NCBI RefSeq assembly: GCF_016793705.1
Contig: NZ_JAEULO010000052.1
Coordinates: 1 to 64,000 of the forward strand
Direction of reading: 5' to 3'
DNA length: 64,000 bases
Source of the DNA: Tabrizicola sp.
GTDB taxonomy: Bacteria; Pseudomonadota; Alphaproteobacteria; Rhodobacterales; Rhodobacteraceae
The position numbers and the translations under genes are program-made. The notes below the pieces were generated by a model. That model saw nothing but the letters and a program-made list of their open reading frames with translations. It was not told where the DNA came from and ran no database searches. Each line of letters starts with the position of its first letter. The first letter of the stretch is position 1. Below are positions 16,174 to 24,738 of the stretch, in pieces.

Positions 16174-17562
16174 ATGAGGCGGTGCAAGATGCGAGTTTGG
16201 CTGAAATCGGCGGTGGTTGCGGTGTTCGCGCTCGCGGTTGCGCCGGGCGTAAGGGCGGAAACCCTCGCCGATGCGCTGGTTGCGGCCTACAAGAACTCGA
16301 ACCTTCTGGATCAGAACCGGGCGGTGCTGCGGGCAGCGGACGAGGATGTGGCGATTGCCGTTTCGGCCCTGCGTCCGGTGATCGCCTATACCGCGCAGGC
16401 CGGCTGGTCGCGGGCCGAGGTGAACAGCGGTCTGGCCACCACGGTGGTCGAGGGGTTGTCGGCCTCGCTCAGCCTGTCGGCTGAACTGGTGCTGATTGAT
16501 TTCGGTCGCCGAAAGCTGGGAATCGAGATCGCCAAGGAAAGCGTGCTGGCCACCCGGCAAGCGCTGATCCAGGTGGAACAGAACGTGCTTCTCGCCACGG
16601 TGCAGGCCTATGTCGATGTGCGGCTGGCACTGGACGTGGTGGCGCTTCGGGAAAGCAACCTGCGGCTGATCACTCAGGAACTGCGCGCGGCGCAGGATCG
16701 CTTCGACGTGGGCGAGATCACCCGCACCGACGTGTCCATCGCCGAGGCGCGGCTCGCTGCCTCGCGGGCGGCGCTGGCGGCGGCCCAGGGCCAGCTGATG
16801 ATCGCGCGCGAGGCCTACAAGGCCGCGACGGGCGCCTATCCGGGCAAGCTCGCCCCTCCGCCGAGGGCCCCGGCCCTGCCGCGGACGATGGAAGAGGCGC
16901 AAGGCGTGGCGCGGGGAACCCATCCCCTCATCCGCCAGGCGCAGCACCAGGTGACGGTGGCGGACCTGCAAGTCGAGCTGGCGAAGGCCAACCGGGCGCC
17001 GACCGTCGGTGCCGGGGTCACGCTGCGCACTGATGACGAGGGTCTGGAGTCGCAAAGCCTGGGCCTGACGATGAATCAGACGCTCTATGCCGGTGGTCGG
17101 CTCTCGGCGCTGCAACGCAAGGCGCTGGCGGGAAAGGATGCCGCACGGGCGGCGCTGGCGCAGACGGCGGTGGGCGTGATCCAGAACGTCGGCATCGCCT
17201 GGGCGAACCTGGCGGTGGCATCGGCCTCGATCGAGGCCTCCGACCTGCAAATCCGCGCGGCGCAGGCGGCTTTTGACGGTGTGCGCGAAGAGGCGGCGGC
17301 GGGCACTCGCACGACGCTGGACGTTCTGGACGCCGAGCAGGAATTGCTGGACGCCCGCAATGCGCGACTGGAGGCCGAGGCGCAACGCTATGTCGCGGTC
17401 TATCAGGTGCTGGCGACCATGGGCCTGCTGACCGTCGAGCATCTGCAACTGGGCATCCCGACCTATGACCCGGAAGCCTATTACGGGGCGGTCGAAAAGG
17501 CGCCGAGCCACAGCGCGCAGGGCAAGAAGCTGGACCGGATTCTGGAGAAGATCGGCAACTGA
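16174..17562 (+). CDS. tolC: TolC family outer membrane efflux/secretion channel
   Basis: 462 aa with a Sec signal peptide (hydrophobic core VVAVFALAVAPGVRA, cleavage near residue 28 before ETLADAL). Two long helical repeats follow, each ending in the beta-barrel type segment expected for TolC; the family features LADALVAAYKNS, RFDVGEITRTDVSIAEARL and TRTTLDVLDAEQELLDAR are present. Three copies form an outer membrane duct used by type I secretion and RND pumps. The start at 16174 is taken; ATG 16189 (MRVWLKSAV) with GAGG upstream is an equally good alternative. The gene sits between pcm and the PopZ-like gene. Confidence 0.93.
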   Translation: MRRCKMRVWLKSAVVAVFALAVAPGVRAETLADALVAAYKNSNLLDQNRAVLRAADEDVAIAVSALRPVIAYTAQAGWSRAEVNSGLATTVVEGLSASLSLSAELVLIDFGRRKLGIEIAKESVLATRQALIQVEQNVLLATVQAYVDVRLALDVVALRESNLRLITQELRAAQDRFDVGEITRTDVSIAEARLAASRAALAAAQGQLMIAREAYKAATGAYPGKLAPPPRAPALPRTMEEAQGVARGTHPLIRQAQHQVTVADLQVELAKANRAPTVGAGVTLRTDDEGLESQSLGLTMNQTLYAGGRLSALQRKALAGKDAARAALAQTAVGVIQNVGIAWANLAVASASIEASDLQIRAAQAAFDGVREEAAAGTRTTLDVLDAEQELLDARNARLEAEAQRYVAVYQVLATMGLLTVEHLQLGIPTYDPEAYYGAVEKAPSHSAQGKKLDRILEKIGN

Positions 17563-17662
17563 TCTGATCCATGCATTCGCATTCCGTGATTTCTGTTGCT
17601 ATGCATTGGCTTGGCGCAGTAAGTTGAAGCCTTGAAGATGCGCAGGCGAGCGGAATTCCCTC

Positions 17663-18625
17663 ATGGTGGGCCCCTTGAGTTCTGACGAGATCGAGGACGT
17701 GGTTTCCTCGGTTCGGCGGCTCGTCTCGAATGAGCAGAGTTCGCGCCGGACTACCCGCGACCTGGCGGCGGACCGTCTGCTGCTGACACCGTCCCTGCGC
17801 GTGGTCTCCGAGATCGCCACGCTTTCCACGCTGATCCTGGATGCGCCGGTGCCAGAGGAGGTGTTCCCCCCGGAACCGGTCGTGGAACCGGCCCCCGAAG
17901 CGGCTGCGGCGCCTTCGCCTTTGGCCGAGGAGATCGCCCCCGCCGCCACGGAGGAGCCTGCGGTCGAGCTGATCGTGGCCGATTGGGAAGACGAGATCTG
18001 GGCCGCGCCGGAAGCGGTATCGCTCGGCGAAGCCGCCCTTGGCGCGGAGGAGGCGGAGGTGCTGTTGCCACCGTCCGAGGATCACCCGGTCGCGCCTCCG
18101 GCGGAGCAGGCACCGGAGGCTGCGGCCGAAGCCGATCGGGAAGCCGAGGCTGAAAGCTGGGCGCAGGTCGACGGGGAATGGGTCGAGGACGAGCCGGTCC
18201 CCTTCATCCCGCTGCGGCGCCGGGCCGAGCATCTGGCGGCGCGCCTCGCCGCCGGGGTGGCGCTCGACCCGGAGGAGGCAGAGGACGCCGACCTCGACGA
18301 GCCCCCGGTCCAGCCGCTGCGTGAGGTGGCTGCGGAGCTGCTGGAAGACGATCCGCTGGCCGCCGATCTTGACGGCGACGCGCCGGTGGCGCGGGGGATC
18401 GACGATGGCGAAGCGTCCGGCCCGGCGCAGCGGATGCCGACCGAAATCCTCGATGCCGACGGCACGCCGCTGGCGGTGCTGGACGAGGCGGCGCTGCAAG
18501 AGATCGTCCGCCAGATGATCCGGGAAGAGCTGCAGGGGGCGCTTGGCGAACGGATCACCCGCAACGTGCGCAAGCTGGTCCGGGCCGAGATCAACCGGGC
18601 GCTGGTCGCGCGCGACCTCGACTGA
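17663..18625 (+). CDS. PopZ-like polar organising protein (DUF2497 type)
   Basis: 320-aa soluble protein with three parts: an N-terminal amphipathic helix (LSSDEIEDVVSSVRRLVSNE), a long Pro/Glu/Ala-rich acidic linker (about residues 50-260), and a C-terminal helical block (ALQEIVRQMIREELQGALGERITRNVRKLVRAEINRAL). That plan matches PopZ, which assembles a matrix at the cell pole and anchors ParB-bound origins. The order pcm-tolC-popZ is common in alphaproteobacteria, where valS often follows; valS is not here. Sequence similarity by eye is limited to the two ends, so the name is probable, not certain. Confidence 0.65.
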   Translation: MVGPLSSDEIEDVVSSVRRLVSNEQSSRRTTRDLAADRLLLTPSLRVVSEIATLSTLILDAPVPEEVFPPEPVVEPAPEAAAAPSPLAEEIAPAATEEPAVELIVADWEDEIWAAPEAVSLGEAALGAEEAEVLLPPSEDHPVAPPAEQAPEAAAEADREAEAESWAQVDGEWVEDEPVPFIPLRRRAEHLAARLAAGVALDPEEAEDADLDEPPVQPLREVAAELLEDDPLAADLDGDAPVARGIDDGEASGPAQRMPTEILDADGTPLAVLDEAALQEIVRQMIREELQGALGERITRNVRKLVRAEINRALVARDLD

Positions 18626-18644
18626 TCCTGTCCTCATGCAAATG

Positions 18645-18666
18645 AAAACGCGCCCCGTGGGGCGCG
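18645..18666 (-). terminator. Intrinsic terminator of the 108-aa gene
   Basis: On the minus strand CGCGCCCC and GGGGCGCG form an 8-bp GC stem followed by TTTTC. It lies 26 bp beyond the stop of the 108-aa gene (18692-19018) and also sits between two convergent genes. On the plus strand no T run follows. Confidence 0.7.
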
Positions 18667-18691
18667 CCATCGGCTTGACCGTTGCCGCGGT

Positions 18692-19018
18692 TCAGGCGGC
18701 TTCGGCCTGTTCCAGCTCCAGCGCGTGACGGCGTTCGGATTCCTCGCGCGACAGCGCAACCGAGGTGCGGACGCCCTTGGCGACGAATTCCATCAGCCCC
18801 TTGACCACGCGCTCGTTCGGGTCGATCCCGGCGCAGGACAGGACTTCGCGCCCGTCGCGCGACCGCGCCCAGCGGGCGATCTGGTCGGGACCGTTGCCAT
18901 ATTTCTTGTCGTCGGCAATGGCATCATCCAAAGCCGCAAGCACGACGGCCGCGAACAGCTTGCGCGCGCGCTGGCCCTGCTCGAAGTTGAAGGCGGTGCT
19001 GTCGATGGTATCGAGCAT
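18692..19018 (-). CDS. Small conserved Rhodobacterales-type protein (possibly DUF6280)
   Basis: 108-aa soluble protein, mostly helical, beginning MLDTIDSTAFNFEQGQRARKLF and ending in an Ala/Glu-rich helix. From memory it resembles a small family found across Rhodobacterales (I believe DUF6280), with no known role. The start is supported by AAGGAAA upstream. A terminator-like hairpin follows it. It is convergent with the PopZ-like gene and has a 235-bp upstream gap to ygfZ, where its promoter should lie. No catalytic motif is visible. Confidence 0.7.
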   Translation of the reverse strand: MLDTIDSTAFNFEQGQRARKLFAAVVLAALDDAIADDKKYGNGPDQIARWARSRDGREVLSCAGIDPNERVVKGLMEFVAKGVRTSVALSREESERRHALELEQAEAA

Positions 19019-19253
19019 CGGCTTTTCCTTTTTTCTTGCTCTTGTAATTCCTCAGCGTCCGAGGGTTGTAACGATTTGATCACGATTCGGGGGCTACCCG
19101 TTTGGAATGACTGCTATGCGCCGACTGCATGGCTTGCGTGTCATCTGTCATCATCTAGTCGGTCCAACCCCGGACCAGTCCCGATATTTAGGGGGCCGGG
19201 GGCTAATTTCAACGTCTGGTTAGGATATTCTTGCCGTGGCGGACGCAGGCCGG

Positions 19254-20006
19254 TCAATCCACCCAAAGACGGGCTTGACTTGCCTGCAGGATGCCCTGAG
19301 CGCGGTCGTGGCGCAGGTGGGCGATCGCGAATCCGCCGCTCCGGGTGAAAAGCGTGCCGACCGGTTTGCCCGCAGAGTCGGTGATCGCGGTGCCGACCGG
19401 AGCCGCGCCCTCGATCCTGACCCGGACCAGACCCTTCCGCAGCTCGGTCTTGTGCTTCATCCGCGCGGTGACTTCCTGCCCGACATAGCAGCCCTTGCGG
19501 AAGTCGACGCCATGCAGCCGCTCGAACCCGGCTTCCAGGATATAGGTGTCGTCCGGAACCAGTTCGATCCCGCTTTCCGGGATCAGATGCTCCACCCGGA
19601 TCGCATCCCAGTCGACCTCGGGCACCGCCAGCGGCGCGGGCGCATAAAGCCGCCAGCCAAGTGCCGGATCGCGCGGGTCGGGCAGGGCACCCTCGGGCAT
19701 CGCGCCAAGGCCCCGCGTCAGGGTCAGCCCGGACGGCGCGATCCGCACATCCGCCCGCAGCCGATACATCGTCAGCCGCCGCAGCGTATCGGCGGCCAGC
19801 GGCGTGGCGATGTCGATCAGAAGCTCACCCCCGGCCCGGCGCACTACGAAGAAATCCGCCAGATACTTCCCCTGCGGCGCAAGCAGCGCAGCCCAGACGA
19901 TCCCCGGCTCGGCTTCAAGCGGGCGCAGGTCGTTGCTGACAAGGCCTTGCAGGAAGCCAAGGGCGTCCTTGCCGGTCAGGCTCCAGATCATGCGGTCGTC
20001 GGTCAT
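19254..20006 (-). CDS. ygfZ: YgfZ/CAF17-type folate-binding Fe-S assembly protein
   Basis: 250-aa member of the YgfZ/GcvT-like family. The diagnostic motif K-G-C-Y-x-G-Q-E is present as FRKGCYVGQEVTARM near residues 173-187, with the conserved Cys. The N-terminal part (LTGKDALGFLQGLVSNDL) is also typical. The family binds tetrahydrofolate and helps build or repair certain [4Fe-4S] enzymes. It is followed in the opposite direction of the chromosome by an ABC exporter gene on the same strand; the two are separated by about 40 bp, with the exporter upstream, so they may be cotranscribed. Confidence 0.9.
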   Translation of the reverse strand: MTDDRMIWSLTGKDALGFLQGLVSNDLRPLEAEPGIVWAALLAPQGKYLADFFVVRRAGGELLIDIATPLAADTLRRLTMYRLRADVRIAPSGLTLTRGLGAMPEGALPDPRDPALGWRLYAPAPLAVPEVDWDAIRVEHLIPESGIELVPDDTYILEAGFERLHGVDFRKGCYVGQEVTARMKHKTELRKGLVRVRIEGAAPVGTAITDSAGKPVGTLFTRSGGFAIAHLRHDRAQGILQASQARLWVD

Positions 20007-20045
20007 GGGCGGAACTCTAGGGCCAGGGGCGTGCGGGCGGAAGCC

Positions 20046-21815
20046 TCAGTCACGCAGTTGTGCCTCTTGCAGCTGCGCGTAAAGCCCCTTGCGCGCCATC
20101 AGGCTGTCATGGGTGCCTTCCTCGACCAGGCGGCCATGATCCAGCACGATGATCTTGTCCGCCCCCTTCACCGTCGAAAGCCGGTGCGCGATGACCAGGG
20201 TGGTGCGGCCCGACCGGGCGCGGGCGAGGGCGGCCGAGACGGCGGCCTCGGTCCGGGTGTCCAGCGCCGAGGTCGCCTCGTCCAACAGAAGTACCGGCGC
20301 CTCGGCCAGCAGCGCCCGGGCGATGGCCACCCGCTGCCGCTGCCCGCCCGACAGTGCCGACCCGCGAGCGCCCACCGGGGTGTCGAGACCAAGCGGCAGC
20401 GCGGCGGTGAAGGCCGTGACTTCGGCGTCGGCCAGCACCTGCGCCAGCCGGGCGGGATCGCGGTCGTTGCGGCCGAGCAGCAGGTTCTCGCGCAGCGTCT
20501 CGTCGAAGAGCGCCGCATCCTGGCTGACCGAGGCGAGCAGCGCGCGCTGGTCGGCCAGGCTCAACTCCTGCACATCGACCCCACCGATCAGGATGCGGCC
20601 CGCCTGCGGCTCGATCAGCGCGGCGATCAGTTGGAAGACGGTCGACTTGCCCGCGCCGGAGCTGCCAACCAGCGCCGTGACCTTGCCCGCCTCGGCTGTG
20701 AAGCTCAGGTTTTCCAGCACCGGGCGGTCGGGATAGGCGAAGCTGACGCTCTCGAAGCGGATCTCCGGCGCGCCCGGAGCAGGGCGGGCCCGGCTTTCCA
20801 CCGGGCGCTGCCCCGAGGGCCGGGTGTCGAGCAGCGTGAAGATGCGCTCCAGGCTCGCTTCCGCCACCTGCCACTGGCCCGCCAGGTCGCTCAGCCGCCG
20901 GATCGGCTGGAAGGTCAGCGCCATCGCGGTGAAGAAGGACATGAACTCGCCCGTCGTGCGCTCGCCCGCCACCACCTCGCGCCCGCCCAGCATGAGGACG
21001 GCGAAGAAGCCCAGCCCGGTGATGACGTCGACCAGCGCGGGCATCGCCGCCCGGCCAAGCGCGGTCTTCACCTCGGCGCGCAGGATGGTGTTCACGATCC
21101 GCTGGAAACGCGATGTCTGGTAGTCCTCCATCCGGTTCAGCTTGACCGCCTGGATGCCGTGGAAGATCTCGTCCAGCCGCGTCGCGCGCAGGCCGGACTG
21201 TTCACGCGTCAGCATGGCCTTGCGCCGCAGATAGCGCCGCAGCACCAGCGCGGGCAGCAGGAGGAGCGGCGCGCCAACCAGCGCGGCGGCGGTCCAGACC
21301 GGGTCGATGCTCAGCGCGACGACGAAGAGGCCGACCAGCGAGACGAGGTCGCGTCCGATCCCGCCGATCACCAGCGTCGAGGCACCCTGTGCGGCGATGG
21401 TATCGCCCTGCACCCGCTCGATCAGCTTGCCGGGAGAATTCTCGACGAAGAAGCCCGCGTCAAGCGTCAGAAGATGCCGCACCAGGTCAACCTGCATGGT
21501 CCCGGCGGCGTGCTGGTTGACCCAGCCCAGAAGCCAGCGCCCGATGATCGAGGTGACGGCGCGGACGATGAACAGCGCCAGGATCGCCGCGCCGACCCAG
21601 GCCAGCGCGTGACTGCCGCCCTTGGCGAAGACCAGGTCGAACAGCGGCTCCAGCATGTAGGACAAGAGGCCGAGGGTCGAGCCCTCGATCATCATCACCA
21701 GGAAGGCGATCAGCATGACCGGCAGGTAGGGCCGGAGATAGCTGCGCCAGAAGCGGCCGAACAGCACGCGGGAGGTATAGGCGCGGGCAGGGGGCAAGGG
21801 GCGGGCCTTCGTCAT
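20046..21815 (-). CDS. ABC exporter, fused membrane and ATPase domains (MsbA-like)
   Basis: 589-aa half-transporter. Residues 1-320 hold six transmembrane helices; the C-terminal ATPase has Walker A VGSSGAGKST, the signature LSGGQRQRVAIARAL, Walker B PVLLLDEATSALD and the switch His in VIAHRLSTV. It acts as a homodimer. Lipid A/phospholipid flipping (MsbA) or drug export are the common roles in this group; sequence alone does not choose between them. It starts divergently from the class V aminotransferase gene, with about 105 bp between the starts, and precedes ygfZ. Confidence 0.88.
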   Translation of the reverse strand: MTKARPLPPARAYTSRVLFGRFWRSYLRPYLPVMLIAFLVMMIEGSTLGLLSYMLEPLFDLVFAKGGSHALAWVGAAILALFIVRAVTSIIGRWLLGWVNQHAAGTMQVDLVRHLLTLDAGFFVENSPGKLIERVQGDTIAAQGASTLVIGGIGRDLVSLVGLFVVALSIDPVWTAAALVGAPLLLLPALVLRRYLRRKAMLTREQSGLRATRLDEIFHGIQAVKLNRMEDYQTSRFQRIVNTILRAEVKTALGRAAMPALVDVITGLGFFAVLMLGGREVVAGERTTGEFMSFFTAMALTFQPIRRLSDLAGQWQVAEASLERIFTLLDTRPSGQRPVESRARPAPGAPEIRFESVSFAYPDRPVLENLSFTAEAGKVTALVGSSGAGKSTVFQLIAALIEPQAGRILIGGVDVQELSLADQRALLASVSQDAALFDETLRENLLLGRNDRDPARLAQVLADAEVTAFTAALPLGLDTPVGARGSALSGGQRQRVAIARALLAEAPVLLLDEATSALDTRTEAAVSAALARARSGRTTLVIAHRLSTVKGADKIIVLDHGRLVEEGTHDSLMARKGLYAQLQEAQLRD

Positions 21816-21920
21816 GGTCCCTTCGGGGTTTAGCGGGAAAGCCGGGCTGCCTCAAGCCGGGCCGCATTGACGCTGGCTTCGGGCCAGCCTAGCCATTGGG
21901 GGCAAGCGAAGGAGAGACGC

Positions 21921-23138
21921 ATGAGCCTTGCCAACGGCCGTCCCTATCTGGCCATCCCCGGTCCCTCGGTGATCCCCGACCGCGTACTGCGTGCGATGCA
22001 TCGGGGTTCGCCCAACATCTACGAGGGGCCGCTGATCGAGATGGTGGCGAGCCTCTTCCCCGACCTGCGCGCCGTGGCGGGGACCACCGGCCATGTGGCG
22101 ATCTACATCGGCAACGGCCATGCGGGTTGGGAGGCGGCGAACGCCAACCTTTTCCGCAAGGGCGAGAAGGCGCTGGTGCTGGCGGTGGGGCAGTTCGGCC
22201 TTTCTTGGGCCAACTCGGCCCGCGCGATGGGGATCGAGGTCGAGGTGCTGGACTTCGGCAAATCCTCGCCCGCCGACATGGGCCGGGTCGAGGCCGCGCT
22301 CAGGGCCGATCCCGGGCACCGGATAAAGGCGGTGCTGACGACCCATGTCGATACCGCCTCGACGATCAAGACCGACATCCCGGCCCTGCGCGCGGCCATC
22401 GACGCGGCGGGCCATCCGGCGCTGCTGGCGGTGGATTGCATCGCCTCGCTCGGTTGCGACGAGTTCCGCATGGACGACTGGGGCGTCGACGTGATGGTGG
22501 GGGCCTGCCAGAAGGGCTTGATGACGCCCCCCGGCATGTCCTTCATCTGGTTCTCCGAGGAAGCGCGGCTGCGCTGCGGCCAATCCGACCTTGCGACCCC
22601 CTACTGGGCCTGGGGTCCCCGCGCCGAACCGGAGGAGTTCTACCAGATCTGGGACGGCACCGCGCCCACCAGCCATCTCTACGGGCTGCGCGAGGCGCTG
22701 GACATGATCCGCGAGGAAGGCCTGCCGCAGGTCTGGCAGCGCCACCACACGCTGGCAAGCGCGGTTTGGGCCGCCTTCGACGCCTGGTCCACGGGCAACC
22801 CCGCGATCGGGATGAACGTGGCCGACCCCACCCATCGCGGCTGGTCCGTCACCGCCGTCCGCTTCGGCGCGCCCCATGCCACGCGCCTGCGCGAATGGTG
22901 CGAAACGAAGGCGGGTGTCACCCTCGGCATCGGCCTCGGTATGGCGCCCTCGACCGACCCGGCCTACCACGGTTTCCTGCGCGTCGCGCATATGGGCCAT
23001 GTCAACGCCCACATGACGCTGGGCGCGCTGGCGGTGATGGAGGCCGGGATGTCTGCGCTCGACATCCCGCATGGGGCAGGCGCGCTGGCCGCAGCGGCGC
23101 AGGTGGTGGCCGAGGCCACGCGCCACGCCGGACCCTAG
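21921..23138 (+). CDS. Class V aminotransferase (serine/alanine-glyoxylate type)
   Basis: 405-aa PLP enzyme of fold type I. The N-terminal IPGPSVIPDRVLRAM, the phosphate-binding region near GNGHAGWEAA, and the Schiff-base Lys in ACQKGLMTPPG (about residue 201) place it with serine-glyoxylate and alanine-glyoxylate aminotransferases. These make glycine from glyoxylate in photorespiration-like or C1 pathways. The start at 21921 follows GAAGGAGAGACGC; an upstream in-frame ATG at 21867 is less likely. The stop overlaps the end of the convergent EamA gene by 4 bp. The donor amino acid cannot be set without comparison. Confidence 0.8.
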   Translation: MSLANGRPYLAIPGPSVIPDRVLRAMHRGSPNIYEGPLIEMVASLFPDLRAVAGTTGHVAIYIGNGHAGWEAANANLFRKGEKALVLAVGQFGLSWANSARAMGIEVEVLDFGKSSPADMGRVEAALRADPGHRIKAVLTTHVDTASTIKTDIPALRAAIDAAGHPALLAVDCIASLGCDEFRMDDWGVDVMVGACQKGLMTPPGMSFIWFSEEARLRCGQSDLATPYWAWGPRAEPEEFYQIWDGTAPTSHLYGLREALDMIREEGLPQVWQRHHTLASAVWAAFDAWSTGNPAIGMNVADPTHRGWSVTAVRFGAPHATRLREWCETKAGVTLGIGLGMAPSTDPAYHGFLRVAHMGHVNAHMTLGALAVMEAGMSALDIPHGAGALAAAAQVVAEATRHAGP

Positions 23139-24010
23139 ACCTTCGTCCGCCGCTCGCGCACCGAGATGTAGATTGCCGAGGCGATGAGGATTGCCACCCC
23201 CAGCAAGGTCCAGCGGTCCGGCAGGTCGCCGAAGAACCACCAGCCGACAAGGGTGGCCATGATGATCTCGGTGAAGGCGAGCGGAGCGAGAAGCGAGGCC
23301 TCGCCGTGTTCGTAGGCTTTGGTGATCAGCACATGGCCAAGCGTTGCAATGATACCTAGCCCGGCCAGCATCAGCCATTGCAGAGGGTCGGGAGCCTGCC
23401 AGACGAAGGGCAGGCCAAGCGTCATCAGCGCTGCCCCGATGGCCGAGGTCTGGAAAGTCAGCACCATGGCGTCGGCGGCCCCCGCGATATGGCGCGTCAT
23501 CACGAAATAGGACCCGAGCGACACTCCGGCGCCAAGGGCGTAGAGCGTGCCGGGATTGATCGCGACCATGCCGGGGCGGATGATGATCAGCGTGCCGACG
23601 AAGCCCACCGCGACCGCCGCCCAGCGACGCGGTCCGACCCGCTCGCCCAGCAACAGGGCCGACAGCACCACGATCACCAGCGGGTTGACGAAGAAGATCG
23701 CCAGCGCATCCGCGATCGGCAGGTGCTTCAGGGCATTGAAGAACAGGAAGGTCGCGCCGAACAGCAGTGCCGCGCGCGCCAGATGGTGCAGGGGGCGCTG
23801 CGGGTGGAAGGCTCGCCGCCCCTCGGCGCCAAGCGCGAAGGGAAGGGTCATCATCCCGCCGAACAGCGCACGGGCCCAGACCACGATCAGGATCGGCATT
23901 CCGGCCTGCCCCAGTTTCTTGGCGATCACGTCGATCAACGGCAGAATCGCCATCGCCGCGAGCATGAGGCCGACACCGGCCAACGGGCGGGGTGATCTGC
24001 GGTGGGGCAT
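23135..24010 (-). CDS. EamA/DMT family permease
   Basis: 291-aa protein with ten predicted helices and two EamA repeats, opening GVGLMLAAMAILPLIDVIAKKL and including the repeat-2 stretch LALLGIIATLGHVLITKAYEHGEASLLAPL-like region (here split around residues 210-245). DMT carriers of this type export amino acids or other small metabolites. Nothing in the context fixes the substrate. Its stop overlaps the stop of the class V aminotransferase on the other strand. It starts 156 bp from the end of the DUF305 gene on the same strand. Confidence 0.85.
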   Translation of the reverse strand: MPHRRSPRPLAGVGLMLAAMAILPLIDVIAKKLGQAGMPILIVVWARALFGGMMTLPFALGAEGRRAFHPQRPLHHLARAALLFGATFLFFNALKHLPIADALAIFFVNPLVIVVLSALLLGERVGPRRWAAVAVGFVGTLIIIRPGMVAINPGTLYALGAGVSLGSYFVMTRHIAGAADAMVLTFQTSAIGAALMTLGLPFVWQAPDPLQWLMLAGLGIIATLGHVLITKAYEHGEASLLAPLAFTEIIMATLVGWWFFGDLPDRWTLLGVAILIASAIYISVRERRTKV

Positions 24011-24166
24011 GGTCCGATCCTGATTCCGACCCGCAGGCTAGGCGGACAGGCCGGGCACTGACCGCCCGAATGCGACAGAAGGATGGCATTGCGGGCACGG
24101 ACGGGAGCTGACCCGCCCGCACCTCGGGGCGATTGCGAGGACGATCTGCGCCGCCGAAGGTAAGCG

Positions 24167-24520
24167 TCAGCCGCCGTTCTTCGCCAGCCAGTCCTGCATC
24201 CACTTGATCTCGGCTTCCTGCGCGGCGATGACGGCCTCGGCCAGTTTCCGGACCTCCGGGTCCTTGCCATGCTCCAGCACGATCTTCGCCATCTCGACCG
24301 CGCCCTGATGGTGCGGGATCATGCCCCGGATGAAATCGACATCGGCGTCGCCGGTGTATTCCATCATCATGTTCTCGTGCATCCGGTCGTTGGCTTCCAT
24401 GAAGGCCATCGAGGCCGGGCCCATGTCGCCCATCATATGGCCCGAATGGTCGGTCGCTTCCTGCGAAAAGGCGGGCAGGGCGCTGACCAGCGTCACGGCC
24501 AGGGTCAGGTGTTTCAGCAT
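24167..24520 (-). CDS. DUF305 exported protein (CopM-like)
   Basis: 117-aa secreted protein with a Sec signal peptide (LTLAVTLVSALPAFS, cut near residue 20). The mature part is rich in Met and His (DHSGHMMGDMGP, MHENMMMEY) and has the DUF305 hallmark DFIRGMIPHHQGAVEMAK near residues 62-79. This ferritin-like helical family binds copper or silver in the periplasm in known cases. RBS AAAGGAGAA precedes the ATG. A MerR-type dyad in the promoter region (24559-24576) suggests metal induction. Metal identity is inferred from family and Met richness. Confidence 0.88.
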   Translation of the reverse strand: MLKHLTLAVTLVSALPAFSQEATDHSGHMMGDMGPASMAFMEANDRMHENMMMEYTGDADVDFIRGMIPHHQGAVEMAKIVLEHGKDPEVRKLAEAVIAAQEAEIKWMQDWLAKNGG

Positions 24521-24558
24521 CTTGGTTCTCCTTTCTGTGTACGCGCCCTTACTGCCGA

Positions 24559-24576
24559 CCTTCCACCGTGGGAAGG
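24559..24576 (-). promoter_or_regulatory. Possible CueR/MerR-type operator for the DUF305 gene
   Basis: CCTTCC and GGAAGG are inverted around a 6-bp centre, about 39 bp upstream of the DUF305 start. Known CueR sites have the same CCTTCC/GGAAGG arms within a long promoter spacer. A -10-like CAGTAA (minus strand, 24549-24554) lies 19 bp from a poor -35. Similar in type, but centre length differs by one from the copA site I remember, so treat as a candidate. Confidence 0.4.
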
Positions 24577-24738
24577 AAACTCATTTCCGCGTGAGCGAAT
24601 GTCGTGCAACCCGCCCATTGTCCCGCAGTTGTGCACGACGGAAGCCGACCTGTGCAGAACTTGCACGTGTCAAGGCCTTTTCCGGGTCACATTCGGGGCG
24701 TATGGTCGCAACTGAGTGACAGCAGGGGTGCGGTCAAG

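Noticed and set aside
19236-21833. 865-codon plus-strand frame across ygfZ and the ABC exporter
   Set aside because: The protein is Arg/Gln/Asp-rich low-complexity sequence, and the opposite strand has full YgfZ and ABC motifs.
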